Origin: Gp1-AA145 sp050746025 | Lineage (GTDB): Bacteria; Acidobacteriota; Terriglobia; Terriglobales; Acidobacteriaceae | Reading direction: 5' to 3' | NCBI GenBank assembly: GCA_050746025.1 | Contig: JBOGLH010000069.1 | Location: 13,159 to 77,158, forward strand | Length of the DNA: 64,000 nt | In this document: piece by piece, positions 52,966-61,181 of the stretch | Layout: each line of letters begins with the position of its first letter | How positions within the stretch are numbered: position 1 is the stretch's first letter | Notes under the pieces: generated by a model | Database searches by the model: none | The model's input: only the letters and a program-made list of their open reading frames with translations | Told to the model about the DNA's origin: nothing | Position numbers and translations under genes: made by a program

Positions 52966-53661
52966 CTAGCTCCCGAAACTTTCCTGCGGGCTGATTCGCG
53001 TGAATACGGATGCGACTACGCGATCGCAGCGTTCGCCCATGAACGGGAAAGCGTTCTTGCTGCTCGTGCCCACTCGCTCCATAAGCCAGTTGCGAACCAT
53101 CAGCCGGCCGCGGTGCAAGCGCACCTTCACATTCTCTTCGGTTAAATCGAGGGCGGCGGCAGTTTCAGAAGTGTTCATCTCTTCAACATCGCGGAGCATC
53201 ACTACGGTTCGATATTGTTCGGGAAGCTCAAGCAGAGCGGTCTCCAGGAGTTGGCTGAGTTCTTTGACCGCCGCATTCGCTTCCGGATCAGGAGCCGTTT
53301 CCGTCAGGCCCATAGAAAATCCTCCAGTGTCATCGTTGTCGTCCAGTTGGTCGATGCGCTTACGAAGTTTCAAACGACCGAGCGATTCATTCACCGCAAT
53401 GCGCGTCAGCCAGGTCGAGAACGGTGCTTTTCCCGCGAACTGGTGCAAATTCTGATAGGCGCGAACGTAGGCGTCCTGCATCACGTCTTCGGCCTCAGCG
53501 TCGTCACGCAAAATTGCCCGCGCCACGCGATAAAGGCGCTGATTATAGCGGCGCATGATGATCTCATAGAGCGGCGTTTGTCCAGCTTTGACGCGCTCCA
53601 CGACTTCCTCGTCGGTTAACTGATCGGAATTAAGCGCTTCGAGAGTGGTGCCGATTTCCAT
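52966..53661 (-). CDS. ECF RNA polymerase sigma factor
   Basis: 231 residues from ATG 53661 (AAAGGGCGAT before it; further upstream codons cover the promoter). Region 2 (YNQRLYRVARAILRDDAEAEDVMQDAYVRAYQNL) and region 4 (LPEQYRTVVMLRDVEEMNTSETAAALDLTEENVKVRLHRGR) are present, plus a short acidic linker. The extra C-terminal 30 residues contain one Cys (MGERCDRVV). No anti-sigma gene lies next to it. A palindrome with TGTAACC boxes lies directly upstream and is probably recognised by it. Confidence 0.94.
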   Translation of the reverse strand: MEIGTTLEALNSDQLTDEEVVERVKAGQTPLYEIIMRRYNQRLYRVARAILRDDAEAEDVMQDAYVRAYQNLHQFAGKAPFSTWLTRIAVNESLGRLKLRKRIDQLDDNDDTGGFSMGLTETAPDPEANAAVKELSQLLETALLELPEQYRTVVMLRDVEEMNTSETAAALDLTEENVKVRLHRGRLMVRNWLMERVGTSSKNAFPFMGERCDRVVASVFTRISPQESFGS

Positions 53662-53697
53662 ATCGCCCTTTAATGATAGATCGTGGGCGGGGCAAAA

Positions 53698-53744
53698 GGT
53701 TACAAGGTCCATTCGCCAGGGTTACAGTCGAACCGCCTGTAACC
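53698..53744. promoter_or_regulatory. TGTAACC palindrome between sigma factor and DoxX-like gene
   Basis: GGTTACAG (53720-53727) and CTGTAACC (53737-53744) form a perfect inverted repeat with a 9-nt gap, and a further GGTTACA lies at 53698-53704. Read on each strand these are TGTAACC boxes like the -35 elements of ECF promoters, so both the sigma gene (minus) and the DoxX-like gene (plus) may be its targets. Confidence 0.6.
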
Positions 53745-53784
53745 GATTCGACCGACAGCACTCTTTTCGGTAGGGAGGGCAAAA

Positions 53785-54225
53785 ATGGACAAATTCGATA
53801 AACGGCTGGAGCTTCCTTGGTGGGCTTTGAGAATCGGCTTGGGTGTGGGGCCGATCATCACCGGGATGGATAAGTTTTTTAACAAGCTGACGGACTGGAC
53901 AATGTACTTGAGTCCGCTGGCCACAAAGACTGTGCCCGTAAGCCCGGCAACATTCATGCATGTGGTGGGCGTGATCGAGATATTTGCCGGAATCGTAGTT
54001 CTGAGCCGCTTCACAAAACTCGGAGCTTATGTCGTCACTGCGTGGCTGCTTGGGATTGCGGTCAACCTGCTGACGACCGGCATGTTTTACGACCTGGCAA
54101 TGCGCGACGTGGAGATTGCGATCGCGGCTTTCACTTTGTCGCAACTGACACGGGTTCGCGAGCAGGGGGTGGAAAGAAGCCCTGCCCGCAGCGCGGCTGC
54201 CTCTCAGTTTGCCGTAAATCGGTAG
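53785..54225 (+). CDS. DoxX-like membrane protein
   Basis: 146 residues with four membrane segments (about 14-35, 55-78, 84-103, 108-125) and DoxX-like sequence (RIGLGVGPIITGMDKFFNKL, HVVGVIEIFAGIVVLSRF). The ribosome site GGGAGGG precedes ATG 53785. It is divergent from the ECF sigma gene, separated by the TGTAACC palindrome. Its function is unknown; DoxX proteins are tied to redox or stress. Confidence 0.85.
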   Translation: MDKFDKRLELPWWALRIGLGVGPIITGMDKFFNKLTDWTMYLSPLATKTVPVSPATFMHVVGVIEIFAGIVVLSRFTKLGAYVVTAWLLGIAVNLLTTGMFYDLAMRDVEIAIAAFTLSQLTRVREQGVERSPARSAAASQFAVNR

Positions 54226-54252
54226 TAAAAATTATTTTTCTTTGGACGATAC

Positions 54253-54588
54253 ATGCGCAAATTTGTACTGTTGTTCGCAAGCGTTGTGCTGTTCGCCATT
54301 CCGGCATTAAGTGAGACCTTTCACGATGTACCGGTCGTCGATAAGAACTGCTCCAGCAAAGTGGCGGCTAACCCGGATGGGCACACAAGGGAGTGTGCGT
54401 TGAAGTGCGCAGCCAGCGGATATGGCATCGTGACCAGCGATCAGAAATTCTTGAAGTTCGATGCCGATGGCAACGCAAAGATCAAAGAGGCATTGCAGGC
54501 ATCTGACAAAAAAGATCACTTGCGGGTGGACGTCAGCGGTGACGTCGAAAATGACACCCTAAAGGTGAAGTCGATAAAACTCCTGTAA
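54253..54588 (+). CDS. secreted Cys-containing protein of unknown function
   Basis: 111 residues with a signal peptide (about 1-20). The mature part has three Cys (DKNCSSK, RECALKCAASGYG) and a small beta domain ending in VDVSGDVENDTLKVKSIKLL, an OB-like pattern. It lies 27 nt after the DoxX-like gene and is probably in the same transcript; an intrinsic terminator follows. Confidence 0.85.
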   Translation: MRKFVLLFASVVLFAIPALSETFHDVPVVDKNCSSKVAANPDGHTRECALKCAASGYGIVTSDQKFLKFDADGNAKIKEALQASDKKDHLRVDVSGDVENDTLKVKSIKLL

Positions 54589-54602
54589 GACCTTGAGAAA
54601 AA

Positions 54603-54637
54603 ACCCGCCAAGGTAACCGCCTGGGCGGGGTTCTTTT
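54603..54637 (+). terminator. intrinsic terminator after the secreted protein gene
   Basis: CCCGCC (54604-54609) pairs with GGCGGG (54624-54629) and is followed by GTTCTTTTT; an A-run on the left also allows use from the convergent gene. Confidence 0.75.
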
Positions 54638-54651
54638 TCGCCAAATGGTTC

Positions 54652-56055
54652 TCACTTCCGGGGAGTTCTCAATCCCAACTGCAGAGGATTCGCCACCTGC
54701 GCCGCCATCACATACCACGAAGTCGCTCCAATATGTCGGAATGGCAGAAAATTAAATCCGAAGCCGGTATTTAAGGGACTTGTCGCTGCGACAATACCCT
54801 GGCCATCCACGAGCGGTTTTCCACCCACGGTCTGTCCGGAACCCAGGCTTGCTTGGGCAACCTGAACACTCTCGAGCATCAGGGCTGCAGTGTTTACGTC
54901 TCCGTGAAAGCTTGGGATGTCTTGTTTCGGCGGCAGGCCTCGCGCCAGTAACGCAGCTACCGTGTGGCTGGTGCCTTCACACCACACCGCATCGGCATCC
55001 ACGCTTTGATCGCCAAGGACCGTGCCCAATTTGCTGAGGCTGGCGTAAGTTTCGCCGCTGACACGAAAGTTTCCGTTAAAGTGCCATCCATTGTTGAAGG
55101 CGAATGAGGTGTCCGTAGCCGCCAGATTTGTTTTCACCCACTCCAGTGAGGCCGCAAAATCTGGATCGAGGAATGCAAGGTAAGACCAGGTTTGCACATC
55201 CTCGGGAATGTTATCGAAAAAGATATGCGTGGGATCGGAAGTTCCGGTCCAGAAAAATCCGGCCGTTGAGTTGTACATGGCTTCTACGAAAGTACGGGCG
55301 TGTTGAGCTCCATCCAGCCAACTGGCATTTCCCGTCAGGCGGGCGAGCATTGTGAACAGCGCGTACACATCGATGTTGTGTTCAGTAGATTTATTGCTCT
55401 GACCATTGCCGAAGAAATATCCGCCGGGCGGCACGTTGGTGTTGTCACGAGTAGTGCTTTCGATAAACGTGGCTGCCTTCACCGCGCCGTCAAGATACTT
55501 CTGTACTCGTGTGCGCTGGAAAAGTTGAGCTAGAGCAATTCCTGCCCAAGCTACATCGCCGACCGCGCTGCCCTGAAAGAAAGAAAATCCTGGATTTACG
55601 AAAACGCCATTGCCGTCGGCATGATCGACAAAGTACGCCTGGCGGAAACGCCCATCGCCCGCTGGATCGGTTTGCTGCGCATAAAGCAATCCATTGCCAA
55701 TAACTTGCGCGCGAGCGATATCGCCGGAATTTCTGCGGAGCAGGTAAGCACACAGTATCAACGCATTGTCGTAGGTGAAAGCGGAACTCTGAAGCCCGAT
55801 CTGATCGGCATAACTTTGTGTTAATCGCGTTGTCGCGCCGGTGGCGTATGCGTCCATCAACTGGTCAAGAAACGCGTAGGCATTAGTTACCGAAGCCAAT
55901 AGCGTTTTAATATCTCCGGTGAACGGGAAAACAGGGTTGTCACCGAAATCATCAGCGCGTGCAAGCTTGACCGCGCTGGGGGGTAATAGCGTGGCCGATG
56001 CGGCACCCAAGCCAAGTCCTAAAAGACCGCGGCGGGACAGTTTTGCTTCGCTCAT
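54652..56055 (-). CDS. Tat-exported six-hairpin (alpha/alpha barrel) glycosidase-like protein
   Basis: 467 residues. The twin-arginine signal is SRRGLLGLGLGAASATLL, cut near ARA. The rest is helical and hairpin-rich (ALILCAYLLRRNSG, WLDGAQHARTFVEAMYN, and CEGTSHTVAALL), the layout of (alpha/alpha)6 barrel enzymes acting on glycans. No clear GH family or catalytic acid pair is assigned. It is a single gene convergent with the sigma-linked operon. Confidence 0.8.
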   Translation of the reverse strand: MSEAKLSRRGLLGLGLGAASATLLPPSAVKLARADDFGDNPVFPFTGDIKTLLASVTNAYAFLDQLMDAYATGATTRLTQSYADQIGLQSSAFTYDNALILCAYLLRRNSGDIARAQVIGNGLLYAQQTDPAGDGRFRQAYFVDHADGNGVFVNPGFSFFQGSAVGDVAWAGIALAQLFQRTRVQKYLDGAVKAATFIESTTRDNTNVPPGGYFFGNGQSNKSTEHNIDVYALFTMLARLTGNASWLDGAQHARTFVEAMYNSTAGFFWTGTSDPTHIFFDNIPEDVQTWSYLAFLDPDFAASLEWVKTNLAATDTSFAFNNGWHFNGNFRVSGETYASLSKLGTVLGDQSVDADAVWCEGTSHTVAALLARGLPPKQDIPSFHGDVNTAALMLESVQVAQASLGSGQTVGGKPLVDGQGIVAATSPLNTGFGFNFLPFRHIGATSWYVMAAQVANPLQLGLRTPRK

Positions 56056-56172
56056 AAAAAACCTCGAATCATCTGGGATTACGTCTCGGGCTGAGTGGCC
56101 CGCGAAGTGCGGGGGAATTGTACATCGCCAGTCGGCTTGTCGCTAGTCAAGAGACTGTAAATTATCTGCAGT

Positions 56173-57057
56173 TTGAAGGCAGCGATGCCGTATACAGCTT
56201 GGGTTTCACCGTTGGTTGCGACGGAAGCCCCGGACAAAATCGGTAGGTGGTCTCCTTCTGCTATTCTCCAATCCGTGAGACGCCCGGCGATTGCGATTGT
56301 TGGTATGGGATGCCTAGGAACCGCACTCTTTGGTCGGCTGACCGAAGCCGGATATTCCGTGAAAGGAATATCACGTAAAGGAGGTGCTACGTCTCTCCTC
56401 AATGCGGATGTGGTTTGGTTTTGTGTTCCCGATGGAGAGATCGTCCGCGCCGCTCATTCGTTCTCGCAACTTCAATGGCAGGGCAAATCTGCCTTTCATT
56501 CCAGCGGCGTTCTTTCGAGTGATGCTCTCAACTGCTTGCGAACAACGGGAGGCCGCGTTGCATCGGTTCACCCATTGATGACGTTTGTCAAAGGCTCACT
56601 ACCGGAGTTGACCGGTGTGCCGTTTGCAATCGAAGGTGATGCTTCGGCAGTTCGCGCGTCGAAAGCCATCGTCCGCAATTTGGGCGGACAGGCGGTCGCA
56701 ATTAAGAAACAAGACAAAGTTGCCTACCATGCGTTTGCGACCATGATTTGCCCGCTGCTGGTTTCGCTGCTCGCTGCTTCGGAGAAGACTGCCGCGCACG
56801 CGGGAATGTCTGCCAGAGAATCACGACGGCGCATGCTGCCGATCATCCGGCAGACGCTCCGCAACTATGAGAAGCTTGGTCCGGCGGCAGCATTCAGTGG
56901 GCCGATTGTGCGCGGCGACGTAGAAACGATTCGCGCACATTTAAAGGCGCTGTCGAAAGTGCCATCGGCAAAAGACGCCTACTCAGCCCTTGCCCGGGCT
57001 GCAATGAATTTCCTGCCCAACAGAAATCGCCGCCAAGTTGTGCAGTTATTCGACTGA
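56173..57057 (+). CDS. Rossmann-fold DUF2520/ProC-like oxidoreductase
   Basis: Up to 294 residues. The NAD(P) loop is IAIVGMGCLGTALFGRL, and a DUF2520-type C-terminal half reads HPLMTFV, DKVAYHAFATM and GPIVRGDVETI. The first 34 residues look non-coding; a GTG at 56275 would give a start directly before the Rossmann strand, but it has no good ribosome site, so both are kept open. Such proteins often accompany panB or panC, but neither is nearby. Confidence 0.82.
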   Translation: MKAAMPYTAWVSPLVATEAPDKIGRWSPSAILQSVRRPAIAIVGMGCLGTALFGRLTEAGYSVKGISRKGGATSLLNADVVWFCVPDGEIVRAAHSFSQLQWQGKSAFHSSGVLSSDALNCLRTTGGRVASVHPLMTFVKGSLPELTGVPFAIEGDASAVRASKAIVRNLGGQAVAIKKQDKVAYHAFATMICPLLVSLLAASEKTAAHAGMSARESRRRMLPIIRQTLRNYEKLGPAAAFSGPIVRGDVETIRAHLKALSKVPSAKDAYSALARAAMNFLPNRNRRQVVQLFD

Positions 57058-57101
57058 CAGTTTCTTCGCAGGGTTCGCAGAGAAGAATCTCGGCGGCAGA
57101 A

Positions 57102-57815
57102 TCACTCTGAGAAGAATTCTCCGCAGTGCGACACGCACAAGTCCGGCGAACAGGCAGTTAGCTCCCCAAGGCTGAATGTTCCCGAAGCAACTGCCAGGAT
57201 TTGTGCGCCGACTTGCTTTGCAGCGTCCACATCTGACGGAGTGTCTCCAATAAAGCAGACGCGCGCGGTGGGCCCGAGTTGCGCATTCACGTGTTCAAGG
57301 GCGTTACGGAAAATTTCTGCCCGGCTCTCGTGATGATCGCTGAAAAACCCAAAGCTGAAAAACTCGCGCAGGCCGGCAGCCTCGATCTTGTGCCAGCCTA
57401 CGGTTTCAAGATTTCCCGAAGCCACTCCGATCACTTTGTTGTCGGTTTTGAGCGATTCAAGTAGTTGCACAATACCGGGACAGATCTTCGGCGCAAGCTG
57501 GAGATGATTGGCTTCGACTTCGCGGCAGACGACATCGAGCGCAGCCGGAAGTTTCGCTTCGAAATCAGAATCCGAAACACCCGCGCGCCCGACCGCCGCG
57601 CGCAAAATAGAGAGGTCCGTTTTGCCGTGATAGGGAATGCCTTCAATGGTGGTGTCTACGCCATAGGCTTCGACCATCGCCTGATGCAGCGCATTCCAGT
57701 GGACCAGGTCTTGGGTATTCAGCAACGTGCCATCTATGTCGAAGACGTAAGCGTCAGCCGCAGGCAACACAGCTTTTAGTTTCGACGGTTCAGAAGCAGA
57801 GGGAAGAGATTGCAT
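57102..57815 (-). CDS. HAD-superfamily phosphatase
   Basis: 237 residues. Motif I is VFDIDGTLLNTQ, motif II GVASGN, motif III near FFSDHHESRAEIF and motif IV FIGDTPSDVDAA. The helical cap between motif I and II makes it a subclass-I enzyme like phosphoglycolate phosphatase or beta-phosphoglucomutase. The substrate is open. It stands alone in a short gap from the following phosphodiesterase gene, which ends with the dispersed repeat. Confidence 0.9.
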   Translation of the reverse strand: MQSLPSASEPSKLKAVLPAADAYVFDIDGTLLNTQDLVHWNALHQAMVEAYGVDTTIEGIPYHGKTDLSILRAAVGRAGVSDSDFEAKLPAALDVVCREVEANHLQLAPKICPGIVQLLESLKTDNKVIGVASGNLETVGWHKIEAAGLREFFSFGFFSDHHESRAEIFRNALEHVNAQLGPTARVCFIGDTPSDVDAAKQVGAQILAVASGTFSLGELTACSPDLCVSHCGEFFSE

Positions 57816-57834
57816 TTGGATGGTAAGTAGTGCC

Positions 57835-57880
57835 GTCTTCGTGGACCTTCGTGCCCTTCGTGGTTAATGCCTTTATCCCT
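57835..57880. repeat. dispersed repeat, inverted copy
   Basis: Reads CTTCGTGGACCTTCGTG ... CCTTCGTGGTTAATGCC and shares GGATAAAGGCATTAACC (complement) with the copy at 22383-22424. It lies between the HAD and YmdB-like genes. Confidence 0.7.
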
Positions 57881-58671
57881 CAGCTCAACATAATTCTGTC
57901 AATCGAACGCGCCTTGCCGCTGGCTTCGTCGCCGTCAATCAGCACCGCGCACAGCCGCGGATCGCCGGTCGCGGCCTCGAAGCGCATAGGCATGCTGTGC
58001 AGGAAACGATCGATGATCATTTCTTTCTTTACCCCGATCACGCCGTCGTAGGGTCCGGTCATGCCGACATCGGTGATGTAGGCGGTCCCGCCCGGAAGCA
58101 CGCGCTCATCGGCGGTTGGAATATGGGTGTGGGTCCCCACCAGTGCGGTTACGCGGCCGTCGAGATACCAGCCGAGGGCGACTTTTTCCGAGGTGGCTTC
58201 GGCGTGCAAATCCACAAAAATGATTTTCGCTTTCACCTGTTTCAGAATATCGTCGGCTTTGCGAAACGGATCGTCGTTCGATGTCATGAAAACCCGCCCT
58301 TGCAGGTTGATGACTGCATACGGGACGTCGTTCTTCTTGCCCTCGTAAACGCCCCAGCCGGGAAGATCGGGCGCATAGTTTGCCGGACGCAGGATTCGCC
58401 GGGCCGGACTGTGCAGGTCGCCATTTGCCGCGGTGTAGTAATCAAAAAGCTCGCGCTTGTCCCACACGTGGTTGCCGGTGGTGATTACGTCAATGCCAAG
58501 ATCGAATAAATCTTCGGCGAGCGAGGGAGTGATGCCAAAGCCGGCAGCGGAGTTCTCGCCGTTCGCCAGCACCAGGTCGATGCGCTGCTCGCGCACCAGA
58601 CCCTTGAGCCGGTCGCGGACGATGGTGCGCCCGGGGCGGCCAAAGATATCGCCGATGAAGAGAATGCGCAT
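57880..58671 (-). CDS. YmdB-family metallophosphoesterase
   Basis: 263 residues. The di-metal motifs are FIGDIFGRPGR, LANGENSAAG, TTGNHVWDK and a C-terminal VGTHTHIPTADERVLP with ITDVGMTGP. This is the TIGR00282/YmdB family, active on 2',3'-cyclic nucleotides and linked to RNA decay in Bacillus. No ymdA (rny) neighbour is seen here. Confidence 0.93.
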   Translation of the reverse strand: MRILFIGDIFGRPGRTIVRDRLKGLVREQRIDLVLANGENSAAGFGITPSLAEDLFDLGIDVITTGNHVWDKRELFDYYTAANGDLHSPARRILRPANYAPDLPGWGVYEGKKNDVPYAVINLQGRVFMTSNDDPFRKADDILKQVKAKIIFVDLHAEATSEKVALGWYLDGRVTALVGTHTHIPTADERVLPGGTAYITDVGMTGPYDGVIGVKKEMIIDRFLHSMPMRFEAATGDPRLCAVLIDGDEASGKARSIDRIMLS

Positions 58672-58919
58672 CTGCTTTCGATGGTAACACGCGAAAAATG
58701 AAAGCTTACCCGGCGGACTCTGTGTGTTTTCTGCGGCTCCTGCGGTGTTTCTCCGCGATCTCAGCGGTTAGAGACTTTTAAAGAACTTAACCGCAGAGTT
58801 CGCAGAACGTCTCGACGAGGATGCCGAGAAGTCAAAGCCTAACCACAGAGAGCACGGAGGAACACAGAGAAAAGACACAGGGAAACGAACGCAGTATCAT
58901 TTCTTAATCCACTCAGCAC
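58672..58919. repeat. intergenic region with GCAGAG/ACAGAG purine repeats
   Basis: No gene. About 58740-58885 holds alternating units CTCCGCGATCTCAGCGG / AACCGCAGAGTTCGCAGA / AACCACAGAGAGCACGGAGG, a diverged form of the dispersed family seen near hisI and xfp. The first two face each other and can form a hairpin. Confidence 0.6.
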
Positions 58920-60515
58920 TCAACGTGCCAGCTCTGCTGTTCGCAGAAAATCGTAGTTGCCGGACGGGTTCATCTCCAGCCCGTGCACCCGCTTGGAATA
59001 GACCATCACATTGTCGAAGTACCACAAATTGATGTACGGCAAATCCTCTGCCAGAATCTGCTGGATCTCTGCGTAATCTTGCTTGCGCGCACTCTGGTCG
59101 GGTTCGGTGCTCGCCTTGGCGATCAACGCATCGACCCGCGGGTTGCTGTAGTACTGGCGGTTCGCGCCGTTGGGGATGATGCGAGCGCTATCGAAGGCGT
59201 ATTCGAAAATGTCAGGGTCTTCATTTGCGCCCAGCCAGCGCAAGGAATAGACCTGAAACTCCCCGTGAGTGACGTCGGAGAAAAAGGTGGCTGCTTCAAA
59301 ACTCCTGATGTCGAGGGCTATACCGACCTCCCGAAGTTGTTGTTGGAACACGGCCGCCATGGCGCGGGAGTTTTCTTCGGTCGAGGTTTTCATGGTGAGG
59401 TGAAAGCGCACCCCGTTGGTGGCAGGGTAGCCGGCGGAATCGAGCAACTGGCGGGCTTTTGTGGGATCGAAGCGATATTGGCGCACATTGGCATCGTAGG
59501 CCCAGCTTTCCGGAGGCAGAACGCTCGCCGCCGGGCGCACCGAGTCGCGCATCAGGTAGTGAATCAAGGGCTGGCGGTCGATAGCATAAGCCATAGCCTG
59601 CCGGACGCGGACGTCTTTCAGGATCGGATCGCGCAGGTTGAAGGCCACATAACCGAGTCGCGTTCCAGGAGTACGGGTCACGTTCAAACCGGGCTCGTGC
59701 GCCAGCGCCACTTCCATGTCCGGTGCAAGGGCATTCATTTCGAGGTCGGCGCTGCCTTTGCGCAACTCAAGCGCGCGCGTTGTGGTGTCGGGTACAACTT
59801 GGAAGCGGACGCGCGCGAGCTTGGCTTTTGCACCCCAATAATTGTCGTTGCGGGCGAGGATGACTTCCTTGTCCTGCTCGGCGCTGACGAATTGAAACGG
59901 CCCGGAGCCGATCGGATTCTGGCTGACCTCCGCCCCGCTGCCATAGGGCACGATGCCCATTCCCGGCGCGGCCACATTCCACAGCAGCGCCGCCCAGGGT
60001 TCTTTCAAATGGAAAATTACGGTGCTGTCGTCCGGAGCATCAATGCTCGCGACCGGGCGGTAGGTGGCTCCCTTGGCGCTGCGGATTTTTCCTGCGATCA
60101 ACGAATCGTAGCTCCATTTGACGTCGCGCGCGGTGAGCGGGCGGCCGTCTGAGAACTTCACATTCTTGTGCAGATGAAATACGTAGGTCCGAAGATCGGG
60201 CGTCTCCCAGCTTTCCGCCAAGCTGGGCTGCACGCTCAAATGCTGATCGCGGGACACCAGGTTATCAAAGATGAGGCCGGCAATATTCTGCGACCAGACG
60301 TCAAGGCCAATTCGCGGATCGAGGTTAGCGGGACTGGACTCTATGATCATGACCAGGGTGTTATGGTCAGGCTTGTGGGAACAAGAAGTGAGGACAAGGG
60401 CCAAAATAACTACGGCCCATGTGGGCGTGGATGCCAGTGCGTTCTTCCCGGTGGAACGAAATTTTCGGAGGTTAATGATTGACGCGAGGACGCTTCTCGC
60501 TGCGCAGGTCGTCAT
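58920..60515 (-). CDS. ABC-type peptide-binding lipoprotein (SBP family 5)
   Basis: 531 residues from ATG 60515, which forms an ATGA overlap with the DUF1697 stop. Lipoprotein signal with lipobox LTSC, then a family-5 solute-binding fold (LDPRIGLDVWSQNIAGLIFDNL, KFSDGRPLTARDVKWSYDSL). It should bind oligopeptides, or muropeptides given the recycling genes nearby, but no permease genes are in the window. The upstream frame to 60872 is the shadow of DUF1697. Confidence 0.92.
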   Translation of the reverse strand: MTTCAARSVLASIINLRKFRSTGKNALASTPTWAVVILALVLTSCSHKPDHNTLVMIIESSPANLDPRIGLDVWSQNIAGLIFDNLVSRDQHLSVQPSLAESWETPDLRTYVFHLHKNVKFSDGRPLTARDVKWSYDSLIAGKIRSAKGATYRPVASIDAPDDSTVIFHLKEPWAALLWNVAAPGMGIVPYGSGAEVSQNPIGSGPFQFVSAEQDKEVILARNDNYWGAKAKLARVRFQVVPDTTTRALELRKGSADLEMNALAPDMEVALAHEPGLNVTRTPGTRLGYVAFNLRDPILKDVRVRQAMAYAIDRQPLIHYLMRDSVRPAASVLPPESWAYDANVRQYRFDPTKARQLLDSAGYPATNGVRFHLTMKTSTEENSRAMAAVFQQQLREVGIALDIRSFEAATFFSDVTHGEFQVYSLRWLGANEDPDIFEYAFDSARIIPNGANRQYYSNPRVDALIAKASTEPDQSARKQDYAEIQQILAEDLPYINLWYFDNVMVYSKRVHGLEMNPSGNYDFLRTAELAR

Positions 60516-61060
60516 TCGACCTCCGTCGCCATCTGATGAAGGGTTGTGACCGTCTTCCAGTTGCGCATGGTCCCGGCCACCCCAGTTACGCGGTCGAGTG
60601 GATGCTTCCACAGGCTGCTGCCGGAGACGCCATTGGGAAAATAAAAATAAATTTCTTTGCCAGAGCTGTGGGTGCGGTCGGGTGTGAGGGTGAGTTCCTG
60701 CAACTTCTTCAAGGCTGTCGTCGCGGCGGGTTTCGATAGAAACACCACGTGCAGCCTCGACAAATCGATGCCGCGTTCTTTGGTAAAGGGATTGTGATCG
60801 ATGATCGATTTCATTTCTTCCCGGCGGCGCAAGATGACCTCGCAGGAGAATCCGAAGTCTTTCACGATGCACTCACCGAGCTTTTTTGACAATCTCGCGG
60901 GCGAAAGCTTTGGTGCTTTAAAGACCACATTGCCGCTCTGAATGTAAGTCTTCACCCCTTCGAACCCAATCTCTTCGCAGCAGGCGCGCAGCTTCTCCAT
61001 CTTCATCCGCTTATGCGGACCAATGTTGATCCCGCGCAACAGGGCGATGAATACAGGCAT
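60512..61060 (-). CDS. DUF1697 family protein
   Basis: 182 residues (MPVFIALLRGINIGPHKRMKM opening, then GVKTYIQSGNVVFKA, the two DUF1697 hallmarks). Function is unknown in the family. It overlaps the substrate-binding protein gene by 4 nt. It may be a marker of the operon rather than part of transport. Confidence 0.92.
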   Translation of the reverse strand: MPVFIALLRGINIGPHKRMKMEKLRACCEEIGFEGVKTYIQSGNVVFKAPKLSPARLSKKLGECIVKDFGFSCEVILRRREEMKSIIDHNPFTKERGIDLSRLHVVFLSKPAATTALKKLQELTLTPDRTHSSGKEIYFYFPNGVSGSSLWKHPLDRVTGVAGTMRNWKTVTTLHQMATEVE

Positions 61061-61084
61061 ATTCTTTCGAATTACGTTCGAGCT

Positions 61085-61167
61085 GTGAGCGGTGAGCTGT
61101 GAGCCGCGAGCATCGAGCTTTCACCTGAGCTGAAACTCTGCCGCTCAAAGCTTAGCTCACCGCTCAC
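61085..61167. repeat. 14-bp inverted repeat between anmK and DUF1697
   Basis: GTGAGCGGTGAGCT (61085-61098) is the exact complement of 61154-61167. The gap contains further GAGCTGTGAGC-like units. A hairpin or RNA-stability element for the operon is possible. Confidence 0.55.
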
Positions 61168-61181
61168 TGCTCGTACCTTCC

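Noticed and set aside
58983..60152. 389-codon open frame on the plus strand
   Set aside because: Antisense to the peptide-binding lipoprotein gene, whose family features are clear.
60516..60872. 119-codon N-terminal extension of the substrate-binding protein
   Set aside because: Covers the DUF1697 gene in another frame and would bury the lipoprotein signal.
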